NCBI RefSeq assembly: GCF_000244895.1
Contig: NZ_CM001441.1
Coordinates: forward strand, 2,190,226-2,254,225
Source of the DNA: Desulfosporosinus youngiae DSM 17734
Lineage (GTDB): Bacteria; Bacillota; Desulfitobacteriia; Desulfitobacteriales; Desulfitobacteriaceae
Reading direction: 5' to 3'
Length of the DNA stretch: 64,000 nt
A program made the position numbers and the translations under genes. Below, piece after piece: positions 9,540 to 17,686 of this stretch (positions within the stretch are counted from its first letter, which is position 1; the number at the start of each line of letters is the position of its first letter). The notes beneath the pieces are model-generated. The model did not search any database. It was not told where the DNA came from and worked only from the letters and a program-made list of their open reading frames with translations.

Positions 9540-9627
9540 CTTTACTTTAGTCGCGTAATAGTCGCGTAATCCAATTTGCCCCGCCTATATTCAGATGGCC
9601 TATAAGTAGCATAGGATTGAAGATTTA

Positions 9628-9636
9628 TGGTATAAT
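9628..9636 (+). promoter_or_regulatory. extended -10 promoter upstream of rlmN
   Basis: TGGTATAAT is a perfect extended -10 element. No good -35 is visible at 17 bases. Transcription would begin near 9643 and give a leader of about 130 bases. Confidence 0.5.
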
Positions 9637-9640
9637 TAAC

Positions 9641-9743
9641 CTGGTTTTATACATTGCTTAGCATAGATAAAACCGGAGTTCAAGCTAAGACAAGATCTGA
9701 ACCAAACAGGCCAGAGTCTTAACCAGAAGGTTAAGGACTCTGG
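9641..9743 (+). ncRNA. structured leader of rlmN: two consecutive hairpins
   Basis: The first hairpin pairs 9641-9650 with 9667-9676 (10 bp, one wobble) and has a small inner TGC/GCA pairing. The second pairs 9711-9724 with 9729-9743 around an AGAA loop, about 14 bp with one bulge, followed by ATTATTATAC. The second could end transcription weakly. No known riboswitch class is recognised. It ends 33 bases before the rlmN ATG. Confidence 0.45.
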
Positions 9744-9776
9744 CATTATTATACAATGGTTTAAGAGAGGTTAAGA

Positions 9777-10832
9777 ATGAAAAAAGAGTCCATTTATGGA
9801 TTGACCTTAGAACAACTGATAGAATGGCTGCAGGAGCAGGGGCATAAGAAATCCCGGGCTTTGCAAGTCTGGGATTGGCTTTATAGAAAACGGGTAACAA
9901 ATTTCTCGGAAATGACGGATGTCAGGCAAGAGTGCCGGGAATTATTAGCCGGTCATTTTGTCACCCAATCATTAACTGAACACATTAAGCAAGAATCGGC
10001 CGACGGAACCATTAAATACTTGTTCAAATTACAGGATGATAATCTGATTGAAACCGTCTTAATGAGACATAAATTCGGCTTATCCGTTTGTGTCACGACT
10101 CAAGTAGGCTGTAACATCGGTTGCAGCTTTTGTGCGAGTGGCTTATTAAGCAAACAACGTGACTTATCCAGCGGCGAAATCGTAGAGCAAATCATGAAAG
10201 TTCAGTTGGATATGGATAAGGGCCATAAAGGTGAAAAAGTAAGCCACGTGGTAGTCATGGGAATTGGCGAGCCTTTTGATAATTATGCTAATGTGACTGA
10301 TGCTTTGCGAATTATAACAGATCACAAAGGACTGGCTATACCCGGCAGGCACATCACAGTATCAACCAGCGGCTTGGCCGACAAAATTTATGAGTTTGCC
10401 GATAGTGATTTAAAGGTAAACCTGGCGATCTCTTTACATGCACCAACTAACCAACTGCGTGGGCAGATAATGAAAATTAACCGGGTCTTTCCCATAGAAA
10501 AATTGATCCGGGCTCTTGAGTATTATCTGAATAAAACCAAGCGCAGAGTAACCTTAGAATATATTCTAATTAAGGACCTGAATGATCAGAGGGAGCATGC
10601 CCTTCAACTATGTCAATTGACAGCGAATATGCGGCAGCTCATCAATGTTAATTTAATCCCCTATAATCCCGTCGATGAGCATCAGCAATATCAAAGAAGT
10701 GATCATGAAACAATGCTGGCCTTTTATGATGTTCTGAAAAAGCAGGGCATGAAATGCAGTATTCGTCTTGAACATGGAAGGGATATCGATGCAGCTTGCG
10801 GACAATTAAGAAGTAAGCAGCTCAAAGCATAA
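9777..10832 (+). CDS. rlmN: dual-specificity RNA methyltransferase RlmN
   Basis: Radical-SAM enzyme that adds a methyl group to C2 of adenine 2503 in 23S rRNA and, in many bacteria, of adenine 37 in some tRNAs. The 351-residue length is typical. The 4Fe-4S site reads [11 protein letters not shown] near residue 113, followed by [12 protein letters not shown], the NLAISLHAP segment, and a C-terminal region with [21 protein letters not shown] that carries the methyl-accepting cysteine. A GAGAGG ribosome site precedes the ATG. The gene sits alone behind a leader with two hairpins. Confidence 0.94.
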   Translation: MKKESIYGLTLEQLIEWLQEQGHKKSRALQVWDWLYRKRVTNFSEMTDVRQECRELLAGHFVTQSLTEHIKQESADGTIKYLFKLQDDNLIETVLMRHKFGLSVCVTTQVGCNIGCSFCASGLLSKQRDLSSGEIVEQIMKVQLDMDKGHKGEKVSHVVVMGIGEPFDNYANVTDALRIITDHKGLAIPGRHITVSTSGLADKIYEFADSDLKVNLAISLHAPTNQLRGQIMKINRVFPIEKLIRALEYYLNKTKRRVTLEYILIKDLNDQREHALQLCQLTANMRQLINVNLIPYNPVDEHQQYQRSDHETMLAFYDVLKKQGMKCSIRLEHGRDIDAACGQLRSKQLKA

Positions 10833-10879
10833 CCAGAAACACCTGATAAGAACATTATTAAAGGAGAATCAGCAATAAG

Positions 10880-11926
10880 ATGTATAGTTTTAAGGATGAT
10901 TACAGTGAGGGAGCACACCCCAGGATCTTAAACGCTTTAGTAGAATCAAACCTCGAACCATTGGACGGGTACGGAGAGGATAAATATACACTCCAGGCAA
11001 TAGAATTAATTAAACAAAGAATGAAGCGCAATGACCTTGATATCCATCTGCTCTCCGGAGGGACACAAACAAATCTGACAGTTATTTCGTCTTTTTTAAG
11101 GCCTCATGAAGCAGCGATTGCAGCCAACACGGGTCATATACTTGGTCATGAGACAGGAGCCATCGAAGCTACGGGACACAAAATCCTCTCTTGCGAAGTA
11201 AGCGATGGCAAGCTTGCCCCAGAGCATATTAAACCTGTCCTTGAGGCACACACGGACGAACATATGGTAAAACCAAAATTGGTTTACATCTCCAATCCTA
11301 CTGAAATAGGCTCGATTTATACAAAACCTGAACTCCAGCAGCTCAGCCGGTTCTGCCGGGAAAACAACCTGCTGCTCTATCTTGATGGAGCCCGGTTGGG
11401 TTCAGCTCTATGTTCGGAAGAGAATGACCTTCAGCTCTCTGATTTAGGTGGATTGGTTGATGCGTTCTATATTGGCGGAACTAAAAACGGTGCTCTGCTG
11501 GGTGAAGCGCTTGTGATCTGTACTGATTCACTTAAAGCGGATTTTCGGTATTACATTAAGCAAAAAGGAGGCCTGCTTGCTAAAGGAAGAGTTTTAGGCC
11601 TGCAATTCCTGGAGCTTTTCAAAGACGACCTCTATTTCGATCTGGCAAGACACGCTAATGCTATGGCCGGTTTGCTGAGAAATGAAATCAGCCGGGCCGG
11701 ATATTCATTTTTGACGCACTCGGCCTCCAACCAGATCTTCCCGATTTTACCTAATAGGCTGATTGCAAGGCTGCAGGAAAAATACTTGTTTTATGTTTGG
11801 GCAAAAATCGATGCCGATCATTCGGCTATCCGCATTGTAACCTCCTGGGCGACAAAGGAGGAGGCTGTCTCTGCTTTTATTAATGATTTAAGAGGAACGA
11901 GCAGGGACGAGGGGACAGGTTCCTAA
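10880..11926 (+). CDS. L-threonine aldolase / beta-eliminating lyase family
   Basis: PLP enzyme of fold type I that splits L-threonine or L-allo-threonine into glycine and acetaldehyde. The 348-residue protein has the N-terminal GAHPRIL segment, LSGGTQTNLTVI, HILGHETGAIEATGHK, LYLDGARLGSAL (the Asp that holds the pyridine nitrogen) and the PLP lysine in YIGGTKNGALLGEA. AAGGAG lies 13 bases before the ATG, a rather long spacing, but no better start is seen. Substrate preference between threonine isomers cannot be read. The next gene begins 63 bases later behind its own extended -10. Confidence 0.85.
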   Translation: MYSFKDDYSEGAHPRILNALVESNLEPLDGYGEDKYTLQAIELIKQRMKRNDLDIHLLSGGTQTNLTVISSFLRPHEAAIAANTGHILGHETGAIEATGHKILSCEVSDGKLAPEHIKPVLEAHTDEHMVKPKLVYISNPTEIGSIYTKPELQQLSRFCRENNLLLYLDGARLGSALCSEENDLQLSDLGGLVDAFYIGGTKNGALLGEALVICTDSLKADFRYYIKQKGGLLAKGRVLGLQFLELFKDDLYFDLARHANAMAGLLRNEISRAGYSFLTHSASNQIFPILPNRLIARLQEKYLFYVWAKIDADHSAIRIVTSWATKEEAVSAFINDLRGTSRDEGTGS

Positions 11927-11942
11927 CTGTTTGTGCAAAAAG

Positions 11943-11951
11943 TGGTATAAT
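11943..11951 (+). promoter_or_regulatory. extended -10 promoter
   Basis: TGGTATAAT, identical to the element before rlmN, lies 37 bases before the ATG of the membrane protein gene at 11989. No clear -35 at the right distance. Confidence 0.45.
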
Positions 11952-11988
11952 GGGAAGCATTGATAACCTTGGATTGAGGAGTTTAGTT

Positions 11989-13359
11989 ATGCCGGATCTT
12001 ATTTCTAAGCTGCGCAGTTTACTCACCTTTTGCATAGCGATTATTTTCTTAGGCAACCTGTTTATTAAGTCGAATCTGATCCAGAATCTCAATCTGATAA
12101 TCCTGCTTATGGTGATCGTGTTTAGTTTTATAGCAGCTGCAGGTACTACCTTGCTTATTGGTTCTATGTCATTTGGCCTGAGCATCATTCTTTTCCTCTA
12201 TTATCATGCTCCTCTGAGTGTTTGGCAGCAGGCTTTTCAAGAAAACATATACTTAGTTGTAATGTTTACCTTAGTGCCGCTTTTAGGTATTCCTATTCAG
12301 CATGGCGGCTATTTTGAGGCGCTGCAAGGTCTCTTTAAGCGTTATGTTTATAATGACAGCCGTTTTTATCTGCTGGTGAGCTTTGTTTCAGCCTTTGTGG
12401 GTGTATTGGTCAATTTGGCAGTCGTTCCCCTTGTTCTGCAAATCAGCCGGGCCAGTACTATAAGTTCAAATAAAAAGCTTTTAAGCTCTGCAATCGTCCG
12501 GGGGTTTGCGACCTGTACTATTTGGGCCCCTACAACCGCTGCCATTGCTTTAATCGTACAATTAAGCGGAGCAAGTTGGCCTTTGTTTTTTCCTTATGCG
12601 ATTTTATGCGGTATCATTTCCGGCCTGGTCGGGTATTTTATCACAATGAATGAAGAAAAAAGAGCCGGAAATCCGTTTGCTTCCCCTGATCAGGAACCTG
12701 ATGAGGAGTTTGATATGCAAAAGGTAATCGAGTTAAGTGTTTTCAGTATTAGCCTGATTGCTGCTATTGCCGGCGTTTCATTCATAACCGGAATTCCTAC
12801 GGTTATCGTTGTTTCTTTAGCATCCTTAATCTTCCCTGTGATTTGGCTGGGGTTCATTGGACGCTTGCAGATTCTGATCAGAGAGTTGACAGGTTATTTC
12901 AACGGTCTCCCCAAACTAAAAAATGAAATTATTCTTTTTATGGGCGCGGGATTGTTGGCCACAAGTATCAACTACTCCCACCTGGGAAATTATATAGCAT
13001 TGATTTTATCCTTCTTAGTTGGACAAAATGCTTTATTGCTTGCTGTTCTGATTATCCTTAGTATTTTAATACTGTCGGCTTTAGGGATTCACCCGATTAT
13101 TCCGGTGACTATTATTGGCGGAACCTTAAAAGCCGCTGCTTATGGAGTGACTCCGACTTATCTGGCCCTTATTTTGGCCATTAGCTGGTCAATGGGAATA
13201 TCTATATCCCCTTCTTCCGCTACAGTTATTGCTTTATCCGGATTGACAGGACTGTCTCCTATTCATGTAGGACCTCGTTGGAATGCCTTATACGTCTTAA
13301 TCGCCTCTGCGGTAATGCTTACCATCTTGACCTTTGCCCGGATAATAGGATGGTTATAA
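11989..13359 (+). CDS. polytopic membrane protein, putative transporter
   Basis: A 456-residue protein with about 12 hydrophobic segments and short loops; a polar loop near residue 225 (EEKRAGNPFASPDQEPDEEFD) divides two halves. Each half has a similar polar stretch inside the membrane region, GFATCTIWAPTTAAIALIV and ISPSSATVIALSGL, as in re-entrant hairpins of ion-transporter-superfamily carriers. The start at 11989 is chosen because GAGGAG lies 7 bases before it; the frame could begin at 11950 but that ATG overlaps the promoter. I do not recognise the exact family, and no substrate can be named. It appears to be a single-gene unit. Confidence 0.7.
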   Translation: MPDLISKLRSLLTFCIAIIFLGNLFIKSNLIQNLNLIILLMVIVFSFIAAAGTTLLIGSMSFGLSIILFLYYHAPLSVWQQAFQENIYLVVMFTLVPLLGIPIQHGGYFEALQGLFKRYVYNDSRFYLLVSFVSAFVGVLVNLAVVPLVLQISRASTISSNKKLLSSAIVRGFATCTIWAPTTAAIALIVQLSGASWPLFFPYAILCGIISGLVGYFITMNEEKRAGNPFASPDQEPDEEFDMQKVIELSVFSISLIAAIAGVSFITGIPTVIVVSLASLIFPVIWLGFIGRLQILIRELTGYFNGLPKLKNEIILFMGAGLLATSINYSHLGNYIALILSFLVGQNALLLAVLIILSILILSALGIHPIIPVTIIGGTLKAAAYGVTPTYLALILAISWSMGISISPSSATVIALSGLTGLSPIHVGPRWNALYVLIASAVMLTILTFARIIGWL

Positions 13360-13466
13360 ATGAATTGCCCCCCCACAAATAGTCGTTGAGCTGCGTATTA
13401 ATTTGTAAAAAGGAACTATGAAAGGTTCTAAACGGCAGCTGTCGGCTTAGTGCGGAGGGAGAAAAA

Positions 13467-13835
13467 ATGATAGGTTCACTTACCAGTAATACATATGCAG
13501 CTATGATGAGCGATCACCAAGAAACAAGAGATATTTGCTTAGTCCCTTACCATGTGACCTTTGCGTCTTTAAATAAGGTCAAGTTTTACCGGGACTTCAA
13601 CATGGAAGTAAATAGCGAATTTATCTCATATCTGGAGAGGGAAGCTCAATCAACCATTTCTAAGCTTAAAAACACGTCACTTTTTCGCAATGGAGTTATT
13701 GAAAATGTTACATCCGATATCAATGTATCGGAACGAATTATCTATTTCGATGTTATCTTAGCTTCAAAAGTAACCCATACTTCCTTTATTGAACTCTTAG
13801 GATACTTGAATAATTGTTTACAGAACAAACGATAA
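13467..13835 (+). CDS. hypothetical protein, 122 residues
   Basis: GGAGGGAG precedes the ATG at good spacing and an intrinsic terminator follows about 85 bases after the stop. The protein is soluble, mixed alpha/beta by appearance, with a helical stretch (SEFISYLEREAQSTISKLKNT) and a C-terminal FIELLGYLNNCLQNKR. No known domain is recognised. A hairpin (GGAAC/GGTTC) lies in the 107-base upstream gap. Confidence 0.65.
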   Translation: MIGSLTSNTYAAMMSDHQETRDICLVPYHVTFASLNKVKFYRDFNMEVNSEFISYLEREAQSTISKLKNTSLFRNGVIENVTSDINVSERIIYFDVILASKVTHTSFIELLGYLNNCLQNKR

Positions 13836-13920
13836 CCACCTTGATCAGAGTTTCTGGAATAGAATGATATCAAGAAGCTGATAAGTGATGAAAGGATAGG
13901 TTTGATTCTTCTCTTTATAA

Positions 13921-13955
13921 AAGGCATGGACAAGATTGTGTCCATGCCTTTTGCT
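13921..13955 (+). terminator. intrinsic terminator
   Basis: A 12-bp perfect stem (13921-13932 with 13939-13950) with a 6-base loop, followed by TTGCT. It ends the transcript of the hypothetical gene at 13467. Confidence 0.75.
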
Positions 13956-14022
13956 ATGGGGTATTCATCCCAAATTCCCGAAGTTCAGCTTTGCTGAACG
14001 AGTTGTGCTTCATTATGTAAGA

Positions 14023-14061
14023 CATCTCCATTAAACTAATTGATTTAGTTTAATGGAGATG
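14023..14061. repeat. 17-bp perfect hairpin
   Basis: CATCTCCATTAAACTAA at 14023-14039 pairs exactly with 14045-14061 across a 5-base loop. On the plus strand it is followed at some distance by GTTTTT. It lies downstream of the minus-strand small gene at 14109 and may be a backup terminator or a binding site. Confidence 0.55.
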
Positions 14062-14096
14062 CAAAAGCTTGTTTTTAGTAATTAAATTACTTAATT

Positions 14097-14122
14097 AAAA
14101 ACGGACGTCTATTTAACGTCCG
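14097..14122 (-). terminator. intrinsic terminator overlapping the stop of a small ORF
   Basis: On the minus strand CGGACGT (14122-14116) pairs with ACGTCCG (14108-14102) across a 7-base loop that contains the TAG stop of the 31-codon ORF, and is followed directly by TTTTT (14101-14097). Confidence 0.7.
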
Positions 14123-14204
14123 CTAGTGTTGTGTGTTCATCATAGGGCCAAAGCCAAGAACCAAAGTAAACCAGGAATCCCCAAAAAAACCTTATAGCAC
14201 GCAT
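14109..14204 (-). CDS. 31-residue hydrophobic peptide
   Basis: A 31-residue frame on the minus strand with GAGAGGAG about 8 bases before its ATG and a terminator built around its stop. The peptide has a basic start (MRAIR), a very aromatic middle (FFWGFLVYFGSWLWPY) and an acidic polar tail (DEHTTLADVK). That is the layout of small membrane peptides and, loosely, of AgrD-type autoinducer precursors with a serine in place of cysteine. No agrB or processing gene lies nearby, so the signal-peptide idea is only a suggestion. The expression signals at both ends support a real transcript. Confidence 0.5.
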   Translation of the reverse strand: MRAIRFFWGFLVYFGSWLWPYDEHTTLADVK

Positions 14205-14430
14205 ATATTTAGCTCCTCTCTATAGGTAATAAAAGGGTTGGGTACAAAATATTTGATAATTATTCCGTTACTTCATAATATCCCCGCACAGAATTTTTGT
14301 CAATTACAAATGAAGACGAAATGGTAATAATAGATAAATTTTATTGCAAAAATTAAATGCTTACTTAACTCCAGGCGATCGTGCGATTCCAGGGAATCCT
14401 TCAGTTGCTTGGCCGTTATACCTAAAAGAA

Positions 14431-14488
14431 GTACCGCTTACTTCCTCAAATTCGGATTCGAATCCGAATTTGAGGAAGTAAGCGGTAC
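14431..14488. repeat. 58-bp perfect palindrome
   Basis: Positions 14431-14459 are the exact reverse complement of 14460-14488, with no spacer. The outer ends are GTAC and the centre is GGATTCGAATCC. One arm is the end of a broken DUF3102-type coding frame, so the palindrome looks like an inverted duplication at a break point. Confidence 0.9.
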
Positions 14489-14611
14489 GGCTCCGTACTC
14501 TATGAAGATACGCATCAGTTTTTGGGCCCTGCTCTGGGAGAAATCCACGGACTCCTCCAGCCACTTGCCCCATTCTCCATGCTTGAGCAGGGTCTTGGCC
14601 TCCGTCAGCCT
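14438..14611 (-). pseudogene. fragment of a DUF3102-type protein gene
   Basis: The minus-strand frame reads LTEAKTLLKHGEWGKWLEES, followed by VDFSQSRAQKLMRIFIEYG. This is recognisable as the conserved helix of DUF3102 proteins, which occur in phage and mobile-element regions of Firmicutes. There is no start codon (a TGA precedes the frame) and the reading ends in the 58-bp palindrome after SNSDSNPNLRK. The bulk of the family's domain, on both sides, is missing. It is a relic, marking this region as once part of a prophage or mobile element. Confidence 0.6.
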
Positions 14612-14667
14612 TCATTTTGTTAATTTCCTGCTTTTAGGGATGTAAACAAACTAGCAATCCAATAATC

Positions 14668-15210
14668 CTATCGGTATGAAAACACCATTAATGGTACTCC
14701 TGATGTAGCGTCAACTACTACATTATATTCACCTTTTTGATACCCTGCAGGTACAGAACTATCTTGTGTTTCAGGGGGTTTTGTGCCAATGAGACTATGA
14801 ACAGGGATGAGCATATTTTCGTAGGAAATAATATAAACAGGTAAATGGTCAATCAATTTTTTTGTCTTTAAAACTGGATTCTTCTCCAGAGCTTCCTGAG
14901 AAAATGCGTTAAACTTAGGGACTGTTAACACTTGATATTCTACAGTGTAATCAGTTTTGCCATTTAACCCTGGATAAGTTACGCTTGCGTTTCTTATAGC
15001 CACATTGGGCGATATTATCGCTGGTTGGGCAGGTACATTAAATTGATAACCTATTTTACTTAAAGCAGCTAGATTTTGGCTTGTTATTGGCTCAACGCCA
15101 ACTAAATAAGTGGTAGTGGCACTGCTATTTCTTGGTTTAATTAAACTAATAGTCCCTAATAGGGATAGGGTAATCACAATAACGATACTAACTTTAATGA
15201 ACTTTATCAT
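14668..15210 (-). CDS. hypothetical exported or membrane-anchored protein
   Basis: A 180-residue protein with one N-terminal hydrophobic segment (residues 5-25, IKVSIVIVITLSLLGTIS) after a short basic start, consistent with a signal peptide or anchor; no lipobox cysteine. The rest is polar and beta-rich, with TTYLVGVEPITSQNL, YPGLNGKTDYTVEYQVL and a C-terminal GEYNVVVDATSGVPLMVFSYR, which has the look of a PepSY-like or cell-surface strand pattern but is not a clear match. AAGGAGG precedes the ATG. No operon partner; the flanks are a relic and a gene-poor stretch. Confidence 0.65.
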   Translation of the reverse strand: MIKFIKVSIVIVITLSLLGTISLIKPRNSSATTTYLVGVEPITSQNLAALSKIGYQFNVPAQPAIISPNVAIRNASVTYPGLNGKTDYTVEYQVLTVPKFNAFSQEALEKNPVLKTKKLIDHLPVYIISYENMLIPVHSLIGTKPPETQDSSVPAGYQKGEYNVVVDATSGVPLMVFSYR

Positions 15211-16114
15211 GTTTAGAACCTCCTTAAATTAGTTTCGGGTATCCCAATAATTAAACGACGCATTTGGGTTGCCAACAATATAACTATCTTTATATAGGAC
15301 ACCAACTGGGGATTGTTCTGCCCAATTTAGTGCTGGGTTAAGAGTCCAAACTTTAATACTAATAACGTATCAAAGGCTTATTTTCTGACGGTTATTATTC
15401 ACATTAATACAGCACACTTTTGGCGCCGTGTGGAACCGTCAACAATTGGAAGATCGGGAACGTGCCGATCACAGTACAGTTAACACCTTTGATTATCTTA
15501 GCAAGCAAAACCTTGTCAGCCGTTTTTCCGTATCCATAACGCGACAACTCCTACATAGGTTGAATAATGCTTTTAAACGTGTAAAATGTGATTATGGATT
15601 ATGTTGAAGGGCGATAAGAGATACCAATGACCGAAAGGGATACCGTTAAAAAGACGATCGTATTCTCGACAACGTTCTAAGAATCAAGGGGCTATTGCCG
15701 ATAAGTCACAGACCGAATTGATTATTTGAAATTCTTGAAAGAAACGTTAATCCGAAGTTGTATAACTACTAGATGGATCGACACCCGAATGAGATCGCCG
15801 CAAGCGAAAAAAGTCAAACATGAACAACCACGTAAAATAGTGAAAAGACGCATGGATTCGAGTTACCACGATACAAGATTCGAAACAAGCGTCTTTTTCG
15901 GCTTTTTACGGTATTGATTGACTACGGAACATTACGTATACCATGGGTAATTTCATAAATACATACTCGGAAATACAGAAAATTAAAAATGATGCAAAGA
16001 CGGTAAACATACGGACTAACGCTTATGCAATGTCAACACACCGTAAACGATCGACGGGATGAATAGCGCCAACCGTATAGTAGGATGAAAGGCAACGAAG
16101 GGAAGGTCATCTTA
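15211..16114. other. gene-poor stretch of about 900 bases with decayed sequence
   Basis: No intact gene is supported. A frame without a start runs at 15389-15607 (see separate entry). Around 15845-15902 a GACGC/GCGTC inverted repeat followed by TTTTTC looks like an intrinsic terminator of a lost gene. Base composition shifts around 15.6 kb toward the codon style of the two MORN genes (many CGA, GCG and ACG triplets), suggesting a junction with transferred DNA. Confidence 0.4.
15389..15607 (+). pseudogene. start-less reading frame, possible gene remnant
   Basis: An open frame of 72 codons between stops, without an ATG or ribosome site. It encodes a charged, helix-rich stretch (NRQQLEDRERADHS, LVSRFSVSITRQLLHRLNNA). 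It could be the decayed end of a mobile-element protein, but no family is recognised and it may be chance. Confidence 0.2.
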
Positions 16115-16927
16115 ATGCAGAAAAAAGTGAAGATCATCATGGGCGCGTTATCGGCGACCCTATTAATTAGCGGCGGCGTCGCATTAGCGAACACATATAG
16201 TAATCCCGCCACACAAACGCAAGTGTCAGTGGAAGACGTGATCGTTGAAAACCCAAGCGTCAAAGCGATCGACACAGTACCGAATGACACAACCGGGAAG
16301 TTGACGTTTCTAAGGGGCGAATATGTAGGCGAAACTAAGGACGGCATGGCGTCGGGTAAGGGAATCATAACGTACAATAATGGCGACACTTGGAAAGGCG
16401 ATTTTCTTTTCAATCAAGAAAGTGGTACGGGTATATTCACGGGAAGCGGGACAATCGGTTCGGTAGAATTGACGTATCCCGTCCCGACAGCCGCGCCTAA
16501 ATCAGAAGACGCAAGTCACAGAGTACCACCACCCGAAGGCGCTTATTATCCGAAGCCAGATCGACCAACCGGGATATACATTCATAAGATTACGTTCCAC
16601 GAAGGTTTTAGGACGCCGGGAATGAAGGCGGTCGATATTCACATTATGGCAAGAAGCAACAATAGTGAAAACGAATTAATTCAAGGACGCGACGAAATCG
16701 TTAGCATTACCGGAACGACCGGGAAGGTTTACGATATGACAGGAACCAAGCGAACAGGCATCAACACAAACGCGGCTTGGGAAAATTACCAAGAACAAGA
16801 GATTACGCAGTATCAAGATGTAAGCGTGAATGAAAAGGGTATCACTTCGATTGTAGTACGCCGGGACGGTCAGTTGATAACCGTCAAGCCCGACGAAAAT
16901 ACCAAATATGATACGACACATAGATAA
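16115..16927 (+). CDS. exported protein with MORN-type repeats
   Basis: A 270-residue protein with a basic start and hydrophobic segment (MQKKVKIIMGALSATLLISG, continuing GVALA) ending in a likely signal-peptidase site near ANT. Residues about 68-110 hold MORN-like units (GEYVGETKDGMASGKGIITYNNGDTWKG). The C-terminal half is a separate domain (TGIYIHKITFHEGFRTPGMK to the end) that is not recognised. The start at 16115 is preferred over 16085, whose upstream site is too close. Codon use (GCG, ACG, CGA, ATA) differs from the flanking core genes, suggesting acquisition. A second, smaller MORN protein follows 45 bases downstream. Confidence 0.65.
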   Translation: MQKKVKIIMGALSATLLISGGVALANTYSNPATQTQVSVEDVIVENPSVKAIDTVPNDTTGKLTFLRGEYVGETKDGMASGKGIITYNNGDTWKGDFLFNQESGTGIFTGSGTIGSVELTYPVPTAAPKSEDASHRVPPPEGAYYPKPDRPTGIYIHKITFHEGFRTPGMKAVDIHIMARSNNSENELIQGRDEIVSITGTTGKVYDMTGTKRTGINTNAAWENYQEQEITQYQDVSVNEKGITSIVVRRDGQLITVKPDENTKYDTTHR

Positions 16928-16972
16928 GAGAAACTCAACAATTAAGGGATACGAGAAGGGATGTATGTGTTC

Positions 16973-17491
16973 ATGCAAAAAAGAACTATCGTCACAGGCA
17001 TACTGGGCGCGGCTTTATTAATTGGCGGGGGTATTGGGGTTGTGTACGCTAATAAGCCAACCGAACCCGCTACCGTAGTGCAAGCTGACGCAACACAAGC
17101 GCCCGTTGTAGAACCGAAAGTTGAACCCCAAGCGCCGGTTGAAGAAAAGCAAGTTGAAGCAAAACCAGTTGAAACAAAAACCGAACCGATCGCCAAAGCG
17201 CCTGTCAAAAAAGTTGAGACACAGGCACCCGCTAAGACTACCACACCTGACCCAAACGCCGTAACAAAAGGTAAGTTGGTATTATATCTAGGCGGCGATC
17301 AAAACCTTGTGTATGACTATGTTGGTGAAACTAAGGACGGCAAAGCGAATGGTCACGGAACTATGACGTCAAGAAAGACGGGCGGCACTTGGACGGGGAA
17401 TTTTATGAATAATAGTCCGGCGGGCGAAGGGAAGTCCACCCGTATAGTTGACGGGGAGATTATCACGGAAACAATTTTTTGGGGAATCTAA
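16973..17491 (+). CDS. exported MORN-repeat protein with Pro/Glu/Lys-rich linker
   Basis: A 172-residue protein: signal-like N-terminus (MQKRTIVTGILGAALLIGGG), then a long low-complexity linker of about 70 residues rich in Pro, Glu, Val, Lys and Gln (EPKVEPQAPVEEKQVEAKPV), then a MORN-type end with YVGETKDGKANGHGTM and GGTWTGNF. The start is uncertain: ATG 16961 is too close to the AGAAGGG site, GTG 16967 has better spacing and ATG 16973 matches the family's MQK start. It shares the VGETKDG unit with its upstream neighbour, so the pair probably arose by duplication. A terminator follows the stop. Confidence 0.65.
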   Translation: MQKRTIVTGILGAALLIGGGIGVVYANKPTEPATVVQADATQAPVVEPKVEPQAPVEEKQVEAKPVETKTEPIAKAPVKKVETQAPAKTTTPDPNAVTKGKLVLYLGGDQNLVYDYVGETKDGKANGHGTMTSRKTGGTWTGNFMNNSPAGEGKSTRIVDGEIITETIFWGI

Positions 17492-17508
17492 ATTAAATAC
17501 GCAGTACA

Positions 17509-17545
17509 AAGGCGCTCCGGTCAATGACCAAAGCGTCTTTTTGTC
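17509..17545 (+). terminator. intrinsic terminator after the MORN genes
   Basis: GGCGCT/AGCGTC with an inner GGTCA/TGACC pairing, followed by TTTTTG, 18 bases after the stop of the second MORN gene. Confidence 0.6.
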
Positions 17546-17686
17546 GTCTTATTGAAGATGAATAAATTAGACGTATAATTCGTGAAAATTGTTTAAACGT
17601 GATAAAGATAGGAGTATGCTAACATACTAAGTAACAGTAAAACGGCGGGCGTAATAACCTGCCTAACTGAAAGGCAGAAGGTTATC

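Noticed and set aside
11850-11926. A promoter -35 for the membrane gene inside the end of the threonine aldolase gene
   Set aside because: No hexamer close to TTGACA lies 16-18 bases before TATAAT at 11946; only the extended -10 is reported.
14449-14470. TTCGGATTCGAATCCGAA resembles a tRNA T-arm
   Set aside because: It is the centre of the palindrome and no acceptor, D or anticodon arm can be drawn around it.
14361-14645. Opposed frames of 78-84 codons across the 58-bp palindrome
   Set aside because: The identical YFLKFGFESEFEEVSGT on both strands is a mirror effect of the palindrome; a third minus-strand frame gives the recognisable DUF3102 remnant instead.
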